Position numbers and translations under genes: made by a program. From positions 415,067-479,066 of the forward strand of contig NZ_JABEZU010000004.1 in NCBI RefSeq assembly GCF_013149785.1: DNA of 64,000 nt, read 5' to 3'. Numbering within the stretch: the stretch's first letter is position 1; each line of letters starts with the position of its first letter. Origin of the DNA: Isoptericola halotolerans. Its GTDB lineage: Bacteria; Actinomycetota; Actinomycetes; Actinomycetales; Cellulomonadaceae. Shown here in pieces: positions 34,102-42,801 of the stretch. The notes beneath the pieces are model-generated. The model was given only the letters and a program-made list of their open reading frames with translations. It made no database searches and was not told the DNA's origin.

Positions 34102-34803
34102 CTGGGGGATCAGGGCTGGGGCGTCGAACTGCTCGTCCTTATAGCGCGTCGCGTAGGCGTCGAAGACGCGGCGCTCGGCCAGGTTGCCTCCCAGCGTCGC
34201 CCGTAGGCGACCGTGTAGGTCTATGCCGACGTCGCGGGCCGAAACGCTACCGGCGACGCCCTGGCGCTCTCGCCACCACTCGATCAGGCTGCAGGACGCC
34301 AGTCCATCGGCAGGGATCGGCCGATCGTAGACGAGGCAGTACTCGCCATTGCGGACGAACTCGATCTCGTTGCGCACGGCATCGCGCAACACGAGCTCGG
34401 GCTTAGGACCGTTCGCGGCGAAGATCAGGTTCTTCGCCGGCGATCCGACACCTCCTCCGCGGTCGTACACAGAGCGCAGAGCGGTCAGGTCGGCGAGGGT
34501 GGCGTCGCTCAGATCGAGTTCCGCGACGATGCGGCGGGCGAGGGCCACGAGCCGGGGAAGCTCGCAGCCCTCGATGTAGGCCTGGATGACGTCGCGCTCG
34601 GTGTAGTCCCTGTCACTCGGCTAACGATCCGACACCGACCACGGCAGCTGCAGCTCCTCGCCGAGAACCGTCTCGAGGTCGCGCCGCGTGTTGGAGTCGA
34701 TGAGTGCCTGTTCCTTGGCGGCCCGCAACGTACGCGACGACACCTTGGTCGGCACCTTCGAGGAGGCGAAGATCGCCGCATCGAAGAAGTTGAAGCCGCT
34801 CAC
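34102..34803 (-). pseudogene. Truncated defence-type hypothetical protein (C-terminal nuclease part lost), in-frame TAG
   Basis: In one frame the minus strand encodes MSGFNFFDAAIFASSKVPTK...WSVSDR, a TAG at 34621-34623, then DYTERDVIQAYIEGCELPRL, LARRIVAELDLSDATLADL, NLIFAANGPKPELVLRDAV, EYCLVYDRPIP and VFDAYATRYKDEQFDAPALI-PQ. The part after the TAG matches the N-terminal region of an actinobacterial family (AbiJ-like in my recollection) that normally continues into a restriction-endonuclease-type domain; here homology ends near 34102 and the frame runs on into unrelated DNA. The first 60 residues may be a separate small gene. Either reading indicates loss of function. Confidence 0.5.
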
Positions 34804-34847
34804 AGGCCCATTGTCCCGCAGGCAGGAATCTGCATCGAGGGACGATC

Positions 34848-34928
34848 CAACCTACTTTGTGCGGCCATCGCGACACGCCCGAGATCGAGCAAGGTAGGCA
34901 GGCGTGTCCGTGCAATCTGCGCTGCACG
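34848..34928. repeat. Dispersed hairpin repeat, copy A
   Basis: An 81-base unit that is about 89% identical to 46305-46385 (same length, no gaps). Its core carries GACACGCC and GGCGTGTC as inverted arms around a conserved loop with GCAAGGTAGGCAG. A third, shorter copy is at 53056-53100. Confidence 0.75.
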
Positions 34929-34952
34929 TCGACAATTTTGTCGACGTGCAGC
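34921..34952. repeat. Perfect 15-bp palindrome
   Basis: GCTGCACGTCGACAA, two T bases, then TTGTCGACGTGCAGC: arms match completely. It overlaps the right end of repeat copy A. Either a transcription terminator or the end of a mobile element. Confidence 0.7.
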
Positions 34953-35110
34953 CTAGATTGCAAGATCCTCCATGTTTGTTACAAGGTCCCTCGGTGCGTG
35001 ACGCTGGGCCGGCAGCTGTCGGCGTGGTGGGCGCTCGGTGGCTCATGGCGGAACGGCAGCGTGAAGCGGGGCGACCGGAGCGAGGACTCAAAGCGGGGTG
35101 ACACTGGATC

Positions 35111-35641
35111 GTGCCTGCCTTTGACCCGGCGGAGTCGACTCCGCCGTTCGACTTCGTCCTGATGCAGAACGGAGCCGTGGGTCTCTACTGGGATCTCGCG
35201 GTACTGGATGGTGCGTGTACCAGGCTGTCGGCGCTCGGCTACCGCGTCGTCCGCATCGAGGCTGACGCATGGTGCGACGCGGCGTCCATGTTCGACGCCC
35301 TTGCCGTGGCGCTGGAATTCCCCGACTACTTCGGCAGGAACTTCGACGCTCTGAACGACTGCCTGTCCGACGTGGCAGCTGGGGATTATGGCGTGCCCGC
35401 CGATGCCACGGGTCTCGCGCTCGTGCTGACCGGCTATGACTCCTTCGCCGCGGCGGATCCCGTCGCAGCCCAGACCCTGGCTGGGTGCTTCGCGGACCAG
35501 TCGCGGACCGCCTCGTTGTTCGGCCGCCGGTTGGTTTGTCTGCTCCAGAGTGACGATCCGCGCTTCGCGCTCGCGCCGGTCTGTGCTCAGGCCGTCGCCT
35601 GGAACCCCGCAGAGTGGCTGGACTCTCAGCGAGGAGTCTGA
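35111..35641 (+). CDS. Barstar family (ribonuclease inhibitor-like) immunity protein
   Basis: A 176-residue protein with a barstar-like domain at the centre: VVRIEADAWCDAASMFDALA, VALEFPDYFGRNFDALNDCL and SDVAAGD, where YFGRNFDALNDCLSD is the family signature of barnase inhibitors. The N-terminal part (ESTPPFDFVLMQNGAVGLY) is an extension seen in many actinobacterial barstar proteins. The GTG start has no clear ribosome site. No barnase-type ribonuclease is next to it; together with the DUF4265 gene that follows it looks like an orphan immunity cluster left from a polymorphic toxin locus. Confidence 0.8.
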   Translation: MPAFDPAESTPPFDFVLMQNGAVGLYWDLAVLDGACTRLSALGYRVVRIEADAWCDAASMFDALAVALEFPDYFGRNFDALNDCLSDVAAGDYGVPADATGLALVLTGYDSFAAADPVAAQTLAGCFADQSRTASLFGRRLVCLLQSDDPRFALAPVCAQAVAWNPAEWLDSQRGV

Positions 35642-35851
35642 GCTGAGCGCTTGCGATGAACCTCCCTCTTGAGCCACCGGGGCAGGCTCCAGGCGTAGGA
35701 ACCCCCATCATCAGGGGGCCTTGACCACGTCCCAGCCACCACCGCCATGTGTCGCCCTGCGCACCTCATGCAGAAGCGCGTCGGACTGCCCGGCCGCGTC
35801 GCCGGCGGGAGTCGAGTGCCATCGACCTCGCAAGACGTGGAGACTTACCGG

Positions 35852-36325
35852 ATGAGTGCACCACCGGAGAAGTTCTCAGTTCACGACGAGCCGGCCTGGC
35901 GCGAGCGCGCGAGCTTCATCGTCCATGCCGCACTGCCCGAGCAAGGACGCTACGAACAGCTGTGGTGCCGCCAGGTCAGCGACGACACCTTCGAAGTGTG
36001 CTGCATCCCGTTCTTCCTGTATGACGTTGCACTGGGAGACCTGGTGTAGACGGCTCCGCAGGCGGAGCGTGAGTACGTCGTGGCAGGAGTGCTGCGCCGA
36101 TCCGGTCGCTACGTGTTCCGTGTCTACTTCGCGGGCCCGATGCTGGGGCACAGAGAGAGTGCGGTGGAGCAGCTGACCACGATGGGAAGCCTCCTTGAGT
36201 GGTCGTCGGCGAGCTCGCTAGCTGTGGACGCGCGCGATGCCACGCATGCTCAGGAGATCGCCACCTACCTGACTGAGCGGGAGAGCCAGGGCCACCTCGT
36301 CTACGAGACCGGAAGAAGCGCCTGA
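35852..36325 (+). pseudogene. DUF4265 family protein interrupted by an in-frame TAG
   Basis: ATG 35852 opens MSAPPEKFSVHDEPAWRERA, then YEQLWCRQVSDDTFEVCCIP and FFLYDVALGDLV, matching DUF4265. A TAG stop occurs at 36047-36049, after which the same frame continues the family (QAEREYVVAGVLRRSGRYVF, SAVEQLTTMGSLLEWSS) to 36325. A single nonsense substitution explains it. DUF4265 proteins are often found among toxin-immunity genes, consistent with the barstar gene upstream. Confidence 0.7.
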
Positions 36326-36519
36326 CGCTCACCAGCTTGCCCGGCGAGCACATCAACAAGCCCGGCTGCCGCGAGGTTGGGCGGAACCCCGCTGTCGCGA
36401 CCCTGACTGGCTACACCCTCATCTGCGTTGAGCCCGTTGACGAGGGCCTTCGCCCAGTCATCGATCAACTTGCCAATCTCAGGGTCGCGGCCCGGGTCCA
36501 GTGCTCGTGGCCCACGGTC

Positions 36520-36770
36520 GAGCGACGGGCCGGTTCGCGCGACGCAACTCCCGGCTGTCCTGTTCCGGCCCACGTAGCCGCTGCGCCTCCGCGGTCGTCC
36601 CACCGGGCGCGTGACCGTCGTCGATATCGGCCTGCCAGCTGCGTCGCGACCCACTGCACCGTCCCGTGCTCAGTCCCCAGCTGCGCCCGCAACGTGCGCA
36701 CCAGCGGCACCGCTGCGGCCTTCTCCTCCGGGCTATACCGCCGCGCCTGCGGCTTCCCCAGCAATCTCAA
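36520..36770 (-). mobile_element. IS3-family OrfA remnant
   Basis: The minus strand reads ARRYSPEEKAAAVPLVRTLR, QLGTEHGTVQWVATQLA in one frame, then after a small internal deletion ADIDDGHAPGGTTAEAQRLR and SRELRRAN in another. These are the helix-turn-helix and leucine-zipper parts of IS3 OrfA proteins. The GYGxESVRSWVR part and all of OrfB are missing. Confidence 0.75.
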
Positions 36771-36845
36771 CCCCCTTGGAACCGTCGCAACTGACTTGAC
36801 ATGTGCGGGCAACACCATGCCGCACAGTATGGGGATAATGGCCAC

Positions 36846-36965
36846 TCAGCTAGGCCAAGAAAAATACAGCACGAGCATCAAAGCCACATAAGCCAATAGT
36901 GCCACCGCCCCCACTACCAGGAGGATGGTCAATAGGATGTCAGCAATGCCGCGACGCTTACGCAC
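36846..36965 (-). CDS. Small single-pass membrane peptide (39 aa)
   Basis: GTG 36965 opens MRKRRGIADILLTILLVVGA, VALLAYVALMLVLYFSWPS. A basic N-terminus is followed by one long transmembrane helix. It starts 13 bases after the stop of the next upstream small ORF on the same strand. The composition (typical positive-inside helix, low GC) suggests a real peptide, but there is no clear ribosome site and no family is recognised. Confidence 0.4.
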   Translation of the reverse strand: MRKRRGIADILLTILLVVGAVALLAYVALMLVLYFSWPS

Positions 36966-36978
36966 TCTGCATCCAATC

Positions 36979-37140
36979 CTACATCTCTATACGAGGGATC
37001 AAGTCGATCACACCGCCGTCCAGGGCGAAGCGCAGAACGCATTCAAACGCTCTCGCGCAGACCTTAGCACCCTGCCCATTGGGATGGATAGATGTCATGC
37101 TCACCGCGAGAATCTCATCATGTGACTCATACTTGGTCAT
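36979..37140 (-). CDS. Small hypothetical protein (53 aa)
   Basis: ATG 37140 opens MTKYESHDEILAVSMTSIHP and continues to VCARAFECVLRFALDGGVID-LIPRIEM. The codon use is AT-richer than the surroundings. It is followed by the 39-residue membrane peptide gene. No homologous family is recognised; support comes from the tandem arrangement only. Confidence 0.35.
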   Translation of the reverse strand: MTKYESHDEILAVSMTSIHPNGQGAKVCARAFECVLRFALDGGVIDLIPRIEM

Positions 37141-37214
37141 GCTGGCGCCATCGCCCTGCACCGGATCGTTGCCGCCGCACCCAGCAGTTCTCGCGCGGCG
37201 GTCGAGACGGTTGC

Positions 37215-37358
37215 TCAGCGGGCCGCGGAGGCCATCGCCTGACGGATGGCGGCGTCACGCTGACCGCGGCCGTAGCCGAGCGAGATGCCGGAAAAGACGG
37301 CGGCCAAGATCGCCACGAGGAGCGCGCCACCGGAGATCAGCACCGAAGCCAGGTCCAT
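37215..37358 (-). CDS. Small membrane protein (47 aa)
   Basis: MDLASVLISGGALLVAILAA, VFSGISLGYGRGQRDAAIRQ, AMASAAR: one N-terminal transmembrane helix and a charged cytosolic tail. TAGCCT ends six bases before the ATG, so it may be expressed from a leaderless transcript. Similar short single-helix proteins occur on actinobacterial integrated elements. Confidence 0.5.
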   Translation of the reverse strand: MDLASVLISGGALLVAILAAVFSGISLGYGRGQRDAAIRQAMASAAR

Positions 37359-37360
37359 GA

Positions 37361-37513
37361 CGCGAGGCTAACGGGCAGTACACCGCCGGCCGCTCCCTGC
37401 GAGAGATCGGCGAACTGACGGGACGCACACAGGCCGCCGTGCGTCGCGGCCTCGACCGCACAGGGACACCGCGCCGAGAGCGAGGCGCCCAGCGAATCAA
37501 CGACGCGACGTAG
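37361..37513 (+). pseudogene. Helix-turn-helix protein fragment
   Basis: The plus frame without a start reads QYTAGRSLREIGELTGRTQA, AVRRGLDRTGTPRRERGAQR and stops with TAG at 37511. The SLREIGELTGRTQAAVRRGL part is a clear helix-turn-helix. The beginning is missing. Confidence 0.5.
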
Positions 37514-37571
37514 GCGGACACGCCGGAAGACGTCCGCACAGCGGGGTGAACGGGTGCTGTTGCTCCAGCGA

Positions 37572-38384
37572 TCAGTTCCGGTTGAGGCCGTGCTTCCGTG
37601 TGTCCAGGATGTGCTTGAAGTGACTCTCTGTCTGGTCGATCACGGGTGTCGGTGTCGCGGGGTCGAACACCCGCAGGATCGAGAACCGGAAGCTTGTCGG
37701 GTCGAGGCCGCGCAGCTCGACGTTGTCGCCGTGTCCGTTGGAGGCGTAGGCGCTCCAGCGCTGGCGGATGCTCTCGGCGCCGTCGGCTTTGCCGACGTAC
37801 TGACGGCCGTCGCGCGTGTCGGTGATCAGGTAGATCCCCACCACGGAGGAGAGCGCGGTGCGCCACGCGGCATAGCGGTGCTCGCGCATCACAGCCTGAA
37901 GCTGCGCGTGATCGAGGACCAGTCGATCGAAGCCGGGGAACGGGACGGGCTGCGAGTCGGCGATCTCCACGACGGGGTAGCCGGCAGCTGTCGGGCCGTT
38001 GAGCCGCCAGGTTCGTGGTGATCGCCAGCCGATGACGAGGCGTTCCCTGAGGTCCTGCATGTGGTCGGACTGGGCCAGGTCGAATGTTCGTCGCTGGCCG
38101 TCGTTCGACGTCTCGCCGCGATGCTCGACGACCGACCACAGGCGAGCTCTGGTGCCGCCTTCGGGCACGAAGACGATCCAGTAGCGAGGCGGGTCGGCCG
38201 GGAACTGGCGCGGGTTCGAGGACTGGCTGGCCGTGTAGGCAAGGATCTCGTCGTCCGTCGAGTCCGCGTGGATGCCACTGGTCCCGGTGTCCTCGTGCTC
38301 CTTGACGTAGGCGTGGCGAATCACCAGGGCGTCGGCCGGGCTGATGCCGGAGCTGCGCAGGATGGGTTCGAGCGTCAGCGTCAT
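37572..38384 (-). CDS. GIY-YIG nuclease family protein
   Basis: A 270-residue protein. The C-terminal ~90 residues are a GIY-YIG domain: VGIYLITDTRDGRQYVGKAD (GIY and YVG strands), an Arg in IRQRWSAYASNGHGDN and Glu in QTESHFKHILDTRKHGLNRN. The N-terminal ~180 residues (ALVIRHAYVKEHEDTGTSGI, YWIVFVPEGGTRARLW, ERLVIGWRSPRTWRLNG) form a separate domain of unknown function. Proteins of this two-part type are found scattered in bacterial accessory regions. It is intact and could be a restriction-type or DNA-processing enzyme. The start ATG follows GAGACGAGG. Confidence 0.8.
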   Translation of the reverse strand: MTLTLEPILRSSGISPADALVIRHAYVKEHEDTGTSGIHADSTDDEILAYTASQSSNPRQFPADPPRYWIVFVPEGGTRARLWSVVEHRGETSNDGQRRTFDLAQSDHMQDLRERLVIGWRSPRTWRLNGPTAAGYPVVEIADSQPVPFPGFDRLVLDHAQLQAVMREHRYAAWRTALSSVVGIYLITDTRDGRQYVGKADGAESIRQRWSAYASNGHGDNVELRGLDPTSFRFSILRVFDPATPTPVIDQTESHFKHILDTRKHGLNRN

Positions 38385-38524
38385 CGGGGCCTCGTCTCCA
38401 ATGTCCGGTGGTCAACGCACATCGACACCTCCGTCAACGTAGGCCGAGACCGTAACGCGACCGAACTTCTCATTGACGGACCGCCGACCGCATCGTCCGC
38501 CCCGACGATGTGCCGTCAGGGGTC

Positions 38525-39127
38525 TCACTTCGGCAGGAGAGTCTGCACCTGGTCCCGGATCTCCTGCACGACGGCGCCGACCGGGTGGGCGGCGTTGATC
38601 GTCGTGGCCATGCTGACGAACATGATCGCGGACACGATGTGGGCTCGTGCCGCAGCCTGCTGCGCGCTGGCCTGCCCGTCACGCAGCAGGACGGCGGCAA
38701 TCGCCTCCTCGGTCCCTGCGACCAGGGCGAGGGCGTCGCGGTGGTGGGGTTCGGCAGGGTCGCCGAAGACGATCTCTCGCAGGTAGGTCCGCCCGTTGTC
38801 GACCTGTTTGCGGTTGCACTCCACGACGGGGCGGACGATCGCCATCACCGCGTCGATCGGGTCGGTGACGGCGGCAGCCGCGGCCTTGCCCTGCTCGAGC
38901 GCCTCGGCATAGGTCGAGTTCTGGACGAGCAGCAGCAGCTCGCCCTTCGTCTTGGCGTACAGGAACAGCGTGCCCGCACCGATGTCGGCCTTCTCGGCGA
39001 TCTCCTGGGTGGTGACCTCGTCGACGCCCCGCTCGGCGAACAGCTTGCTCGCGGCGGCCACGATTCGTTCAAGCTTCACCTGCTTGTTCCGCTCGCGCCG
39101 TCCGACCGGCTGGGAGGTGTGTGGCAT
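38525..39127 (-). CDS. TetR/AcrR family transcriptional regulator
   Basis: A 200-residue repressor. The N-terminal helix-turn-helix reads RIVAAASKLFAERGVDEVTT, QEIAEKADIGAGTLFLYAKT; the C-terminal ligand-binding region is helical. ATG 39127 has AAGGAGGG at the right spacing; a longer frame to 39175 has none. It lies downstream of the hydrolase and oxidoreductase genes on the same strand and probably controls them; the ligand is unknown. Confidence 0.9.
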   Translation of the reverse strand: MPHTSQPVGRRERNKQVKLERIVAAASKLFAERGVDEVTTQEIAEKADIGAGTLFLYAKTKGELLLLVQNSTYAEALEQGKAAAAAVTDPIDAVMAIVRPVVECNRKQVDNGRTYLREIVFGDPAEPHHRDALALVAGTEEAIAAVLLRDGQASAQQAAARAHIVSAIMFVSMATTINAAHPVGAVVQEIRDQVQTLLPK

Positions 39128-39360
39128 GGCTGCCCTCCTTCGTTGCTGAGCGGGCTCGGACGTGCCGGCGCTCATTCTTCCACGCCGGTCGGGGGCGTCC
39201 TGGTGTCGCAGAGCTCGGGATGGAGCGCCTCGACCGAACCGCCCTGGGCGGCTGTGACCAGCACGGTCGGCTCGTCGACACTCCTCGAAGCACGGGGCCG
39301 CGGCGCTGATCGTGGGGTGCAGGCCCCTCCGGATGTCCTGGTCCCGGGCGTCCGGTGCGG

Positions 39361-40227
39361 TCAGCGGCCGAGGAACTCGGCGCTCAGAGGGGCGAACTCC
39401 TGGTGGAACTGGAAGATGCCGCCGTGCCCGGAGTCGGGGTAGATGACGAGCTCGGAGTCCTTGATCCGGCGGTGCAGGTCCTCGGAGAGGACCGTGGGCA
39501 CCATCCGGTCGTTGTCGCCGTTGGCGATCAGGGTGGGCTGCGTGAGCGTCGACAGGTCGGACGGGGCCGAGCGCCCGTACCTCTGGATCGCCTTGAGCTG
39601 GGTCCGGAACCCCTTCATCGAGATGTCCTTGTCGCGGTCGACCGTGCGCTCCTTGAGGCGGTTGACGAACGCGCGGGCGGCGGGCTTGCCGGCGGCGTTC
39701 CGCTTGAAGAACAGGAACTCCTTCGGGTCCTTCCGCGTCAGGGTCGCGCGCAGGATGTCGTAGTAGGTGGTGGCGACGATCGTGTCGATGTTCTTGCCGC
39801 CCCGGGGTCCGGTGCCGGTCAGGACGAGCTTGCGGACCAGGTCGGGGTGCTTGACCACGAGGTCCTGCGCGATCATGCCGCCCAGGGAGAAGGAGAAGAT
39901 GTCGATCGTGTCGAAGCCGAGGGCCTTGATGAACGTGTAAGCATCGTCGGCCATGGCCTCGATGCTGTCGGGAACGGTGCCGGTGGAGGAGCCGACGCCG
40001 CGGTTGTCGAAGGTGATGACGTGACGGTTCGTCGCGATGGGGTCCACGATCCGGGGGTCCCAGTTGTCCAGCGTCGCGGCGAGGTGCACGAAGAACACCA
40101 CGGGGATCCCACCCTTCGGACCGAGCTCACGGTAGGCGTAGGTGACGCCGCCGGCGGTGATGGTGCGGGTCGGGGCGTGCGCGTACGAGGTGACAACGGT
40201 TTTGTTCGACGTGTTGTCGGTGCTCAT
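39361..40227 (-). CDS. Alpha/beta fold hydrolase
   Basis: A 288-residue serine hydrolase. The nucleophile elbow is FSFSLGGMIAQ (GxSxG variant FSLGG), the oxyanion region VVFFVHLAATLDNWDP, acid in LIANGDNDRMVPT, and the catalytic histidine in PDSGHGGIFQFHQEF. It resembles peroxidase-type and haloperoxidase-like hydrolases induced by quinones. GGAGAA precedes the ATG. It sits between a quinone-oxidoreductase-like gene and a TetR gene. Confidence 0.88.
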   Translation of the reverse strand: MSTDNTSNKTVVTSYAHAPTRTITAGGVTYAYRELGPKGGIPVVFFVHLAATLDNWDPRIVDPIATNRHVITFDNRGVGSSTGTVPDSIEAMADDAYTFIKALGFDTIDIFSFSLGGMIAQDLVVKHPDLVRKLVLTGTGPRGGKNIDTIVATTYYDILRATLTRKDPKEFLFFKRNAAGKPAARAFVNRLKERTVDRDKDISMKGFRTQLKAIQRYGRSAPSDLSTLTQPTLIANGDNDRMVPTVLSEDLHRRIKDSELVIYPDSGHGGIFQFHQEFAPLSAEFLGR

Positions 40228-40271
40228 GATGTTCTCCTGATTCCTGGTCCTTCGACGGGTGCGAAGGGCTT

Positions 40272-41276
40272 TCAGACCCCGGTGATGACGGACTTGCCGC
40301 GGACGCCGCCCTTGCCGAGCGACTGCACGGCCTGCGCCGTCTCGTCGAAATCGAAGACCCGCCCGACGACGGGGCGCACCACGCCCTCGTCCACGAGGGC
40401 CGTGATCTGGCGGAGCTGCTCGCCGCTGGCGTGCATGAAGAGGAACTCGTAGGTCACCCCGAGCCTCTTCGCCTGCCGGCGGATCTTTCCGCTGAGCGCT
40501 GCCATGGCGAGGCGCATCACCGGGTTCAGGCCCTTCTCGCGGGCGAATGCGGGGTCGGGCGGCCCGACGATCCCGATCACCTTGCCGCCGGGACGCAGCA
40601 CCCGCAGCGACTTCTCGAGGGTCTCCCCGCCGACGCTGTCCAGCACGAGGTCGTACCGGTCCAGGAGCTGCTCGAAGTCCTGGTTGCGGTAGTCGATGAC
40701 GCTGTCGGCACCCAGCTCCCGGACGAAGTCGGCGTTGCCGGCGCTGGCCGTGGTGGCGACCGTGGCGCCGAGGTGCTTGGCGAGCTGGATCGCGATGGTT
40801 CCGACGCCACCGGCGCCGGCGTGGATCAGGACTCGCTGCCCCGGCTGCACGTTGCCCCTCTCGACGAGCGCCTGCCACGCGGTCAGGGCCACCAGCGGCA
40901 GCGAGCCCGCCTCTTCCAGGCTGACCGACGCGGGCTTGAGGGCCACCTCGGCCTCGGGTACGGCGATGCGCTCGGCGAAGGTTCCGATGCGGTCGATGCG
41001 GTCGAGGCGAGGCTGGGCGTACACCTGGTCGCCGGGCGCGAACCCCCGCACCTTGGCGCCGACGTCGATCACCGTTCCGGCGACGTCGCTGCCCATGACC
41101 TGCGGCAGCTCGTACCGGAGCAACGCCTTGTACGACCCCTGCCGGATCTTCTCGTCCACGACGTTGAGCCCGGCGGCCTGGACCTGGACGAGCACGTCGT
41201 GCTCACCGACCACGGGCTCGGGGACGTCCGCTTCCTGCAGCGGCTCCTTGTACTCATTGATGACAAACGCGCGCAT
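40272..41276 (-). CDS. NAD(P)-dependent quinone oxidoreductase-like protein (MDR family)
   Basis: A 334-residue zinc-independent medium-chain dehydrogenase. GroES-like N-terminus (VLVQVQAAGLNVVDEKIRQG, QVMGSDVAGTVIDVGAKVRG, PGDQVYA) is followed by the nucleotide-binding motif HAGAGGVGTIAIQLAKHLGA and LGADSVIDYRNQDF. It would reduce quinones or enones with NADPH. Start ATG has AGAAGGACAG upstream. It leads the cluster oxidoreductase-hydrolase-TetR on the minus strand. Confidence 0.92.
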   Translation of the reverse strand: MRAFVINEYKEPLQEADVPEPVVGEHDVLVQVQAAGLNVVDEKIRQGSYKALLRYELPQVMGSDVAGTVIDVGAKVRGFAPGDQVYAQPRLDRIDRIGTFAERIAVPEAEVALKPASVSLEEAGSLPLVALTAWQALVERGNVQPGQRVLIHAGAGGVGTIAIQLAKHLGATVATTASAGNADFVRELGADSVIDYRNQDFEQLLDRYDLVLDSVGGETLEKSLRVLRPGGKVIGIVGPPDPAFAREKGLNPVMRLAMAALSGKIRRQAKRLGVTYEFLFMHASGEQLRQITALVDEGVVRPVVGRVFDFDETAQAVQSLGKGGVRGKSVITGV

Positions 41277-41348
41277 GGTGGCTGTCCTTCTTGGTCTGGT
41301 GGTGTGGTGCTGGCTCGTGCCGATGACGGATGAGTGCAGCGGCGGGAA

Positions 41349-41483
41349 CTAGCGGTGGAGGAAGTCGCACGCGGCGTCGACGAACTCCCGGCGGTACTGG
41401 AAGACGGCGCCTTGGCCGGAGTCCGTCACCCTCGCGCCGGGAAAGATGCCGGGCAAGCTCTGCGCCGCTCCTTGCTGCGACAT
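41349..41483 (-). pseudogene. Alpha/beta hydrolase C-terminal fragment
   Basis: MSQQGAAQSLPGIFPGARVT, DSGQGAVFQYRREFVDAACD-FLHR aligns with the last ~40 residues of the intact hydrolase at 39361 (SGHGGIFQFHQEF...FLGR), with the catalytic His changed to Gln. The rest of the gene is missing. Confidence 0.6.
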
Positions 41484-41581
41484 ATCGCCCTCCTGGGGAT
41501 CTCGTCCCGCCCGGTGAGGCCGAGTGGGCTCAATCATGAGCGGCCTCAGAAATATTGTCAAGAGGGGGCCGCTTGGAGCAT

Positions 41582-41695
41582 GGACGCAGGCCGACCGGGC
41601 GCCGCGAGCGGGCCCCGCAGGACAAGCGTGAGCGGATCTTGCTTGCGAGCCCGAGGGCTGCTCGCGCAGCGCGGCGCTCGAGCTGCTGATTGCGG
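41582..41695 (+). pseudogene. TetR family N-terminal fragment
   Basis: GRRPTGRRERAPQDKRERIL, LAS, then, one frame over, ARGLLAQRGARA: the first helix of a TetR DNA-binding domain with a frameshift. It stops before the recognition helix. Confidence 0.45.
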
Positions 41696-41728
41696 GTCGC
41701 CGCGGCCTGACGTTCTGCCCCGCCGCGG

Positions 41729-41920
41729 CTGTTCGGCTTCCTGTCCAACGCCCAACCCGCACTGGCGGACCTGTCCGGCCTGCTCCTGCTGGAGCAGCAC
41801 CTGACGCTGCACCAGCTGCTCGGCATCGGCATCGTGATCGCGGCCAACGTCCTCGCCGTCACCACCCTTCGACGCGGACGAAGATCACGGCGCTTGTGCT
41901 CGCCCGGTGCACGAGCGTGA
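41729..41920 (+). pseudogene. EamA/DMT transporter C-terminal fragment
   Basis: LFGFLSNAQPALADLSGLLL, LEQHLTLHQLLGIGIVIAAN, VLAVTTLRRGR: the last two helices of a drug/metabolite transporter (RhtA/EamA type). The N-terminal eight helices are absent. Confidence 0.6.
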
Positions 41921-42067
41921 CGCCGTAGCGGATTTCGTCAGTGCTGACGGTGCCGTCGAGCAGATCGATCCGGGCCATGACGTCGGCCGGCTGACGGACG
42001 GAGTACAGCGGGGGCAGCGCCAACGCGGCCTCTGGTGTGTCGTGACGACCGTCCTGGGCGGCCCAGG

Positions 42068-42612
42068 GCGTCGATGAAGATCACGGGGTAGACCTCGTCC
42101 AGCGGGCGGGTCTGCCACTCGGCCATCTCCGCGACGACCTTGTCCGTGATCCGCGAGACGGTGTCCTTGGAGACGGACGCGCCGTAGACCTCGGCGAAGT
42201 GCGCGCTGATCTCCCCGGTCGTCAGCCCGCGCGCCGTCAAGGACAGCACCAGTTCGTCCACGCCGTTCAGGCGCCGCTGCCGCTTCTTGACGATCGCCGG
42301 CTCGAACGACCCGTCCCGGTCCCGGGGCACATCGATCTCGACCGGACCGATCTCGGTCAGGACCGTCTTGGACCGGGTGCCGTTGCGCTCGTTCGTGCCC
42401 GCTTTCGCCTCCCGCTGCCCGGGCGGGTAGTCCAGATGCTCGGTCAGCTCCTCGTCCAGCGCGGTCTCCAAGACCTGCTTCGTCAACCCGGCCAGCAGCC
42501 CGTCCGGGCCGACCAGATCGATCCCCGCCGCCTTCGCCTGCGCCACCAGCTGCTGCGCCAGTACCTGCTTCTCGTCCTCGTCGAGCGTCACGGGCTCGAT
42601 GATCTCGGTCAT
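42068..42612 (-). mobile_element. IS256-family transposase N-terminal fragment
   Basis: ATG 42612 opens MTEIIEPVTLDEDEKQVLAQ, then GPDGLLAGLTKQVLETALDE, LTEHLDYPPGQREAKAG, SKTVLTEIGPVEIDVPRDRD, GSFEPAIVKKRQRRL and YPVIFIDAL, ending at the first catalytic Asp. Homology breaks off right after it near 42068, so two thirds of the transposase is deleted. Confidence 0.85.
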
Positions 42613-42801
42613 CCTGCCTGCTTCCCGCCAAGCCTTCGCTCGGCGTGTCAGGCCGAGACCCACCCACCGTTAACCAGACAGACCCGCGGGACACACCAGA
42701 GCCTCCATCAGACCCGGGGCGCAACAGTCGCGCGCTGAAGTTCTCGACCGTGATGTCCCTCGTTGGCCACTGATGTTCCCACCATGGGCGGACCAGGGCG
42801 G

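Noticed and set aside
35749..36176. Alternative frames over the DUF4265 gene
   Set aside because: They are Arg/Ser-rich shadows; the DUF4265 frame with one TAG explains the region.
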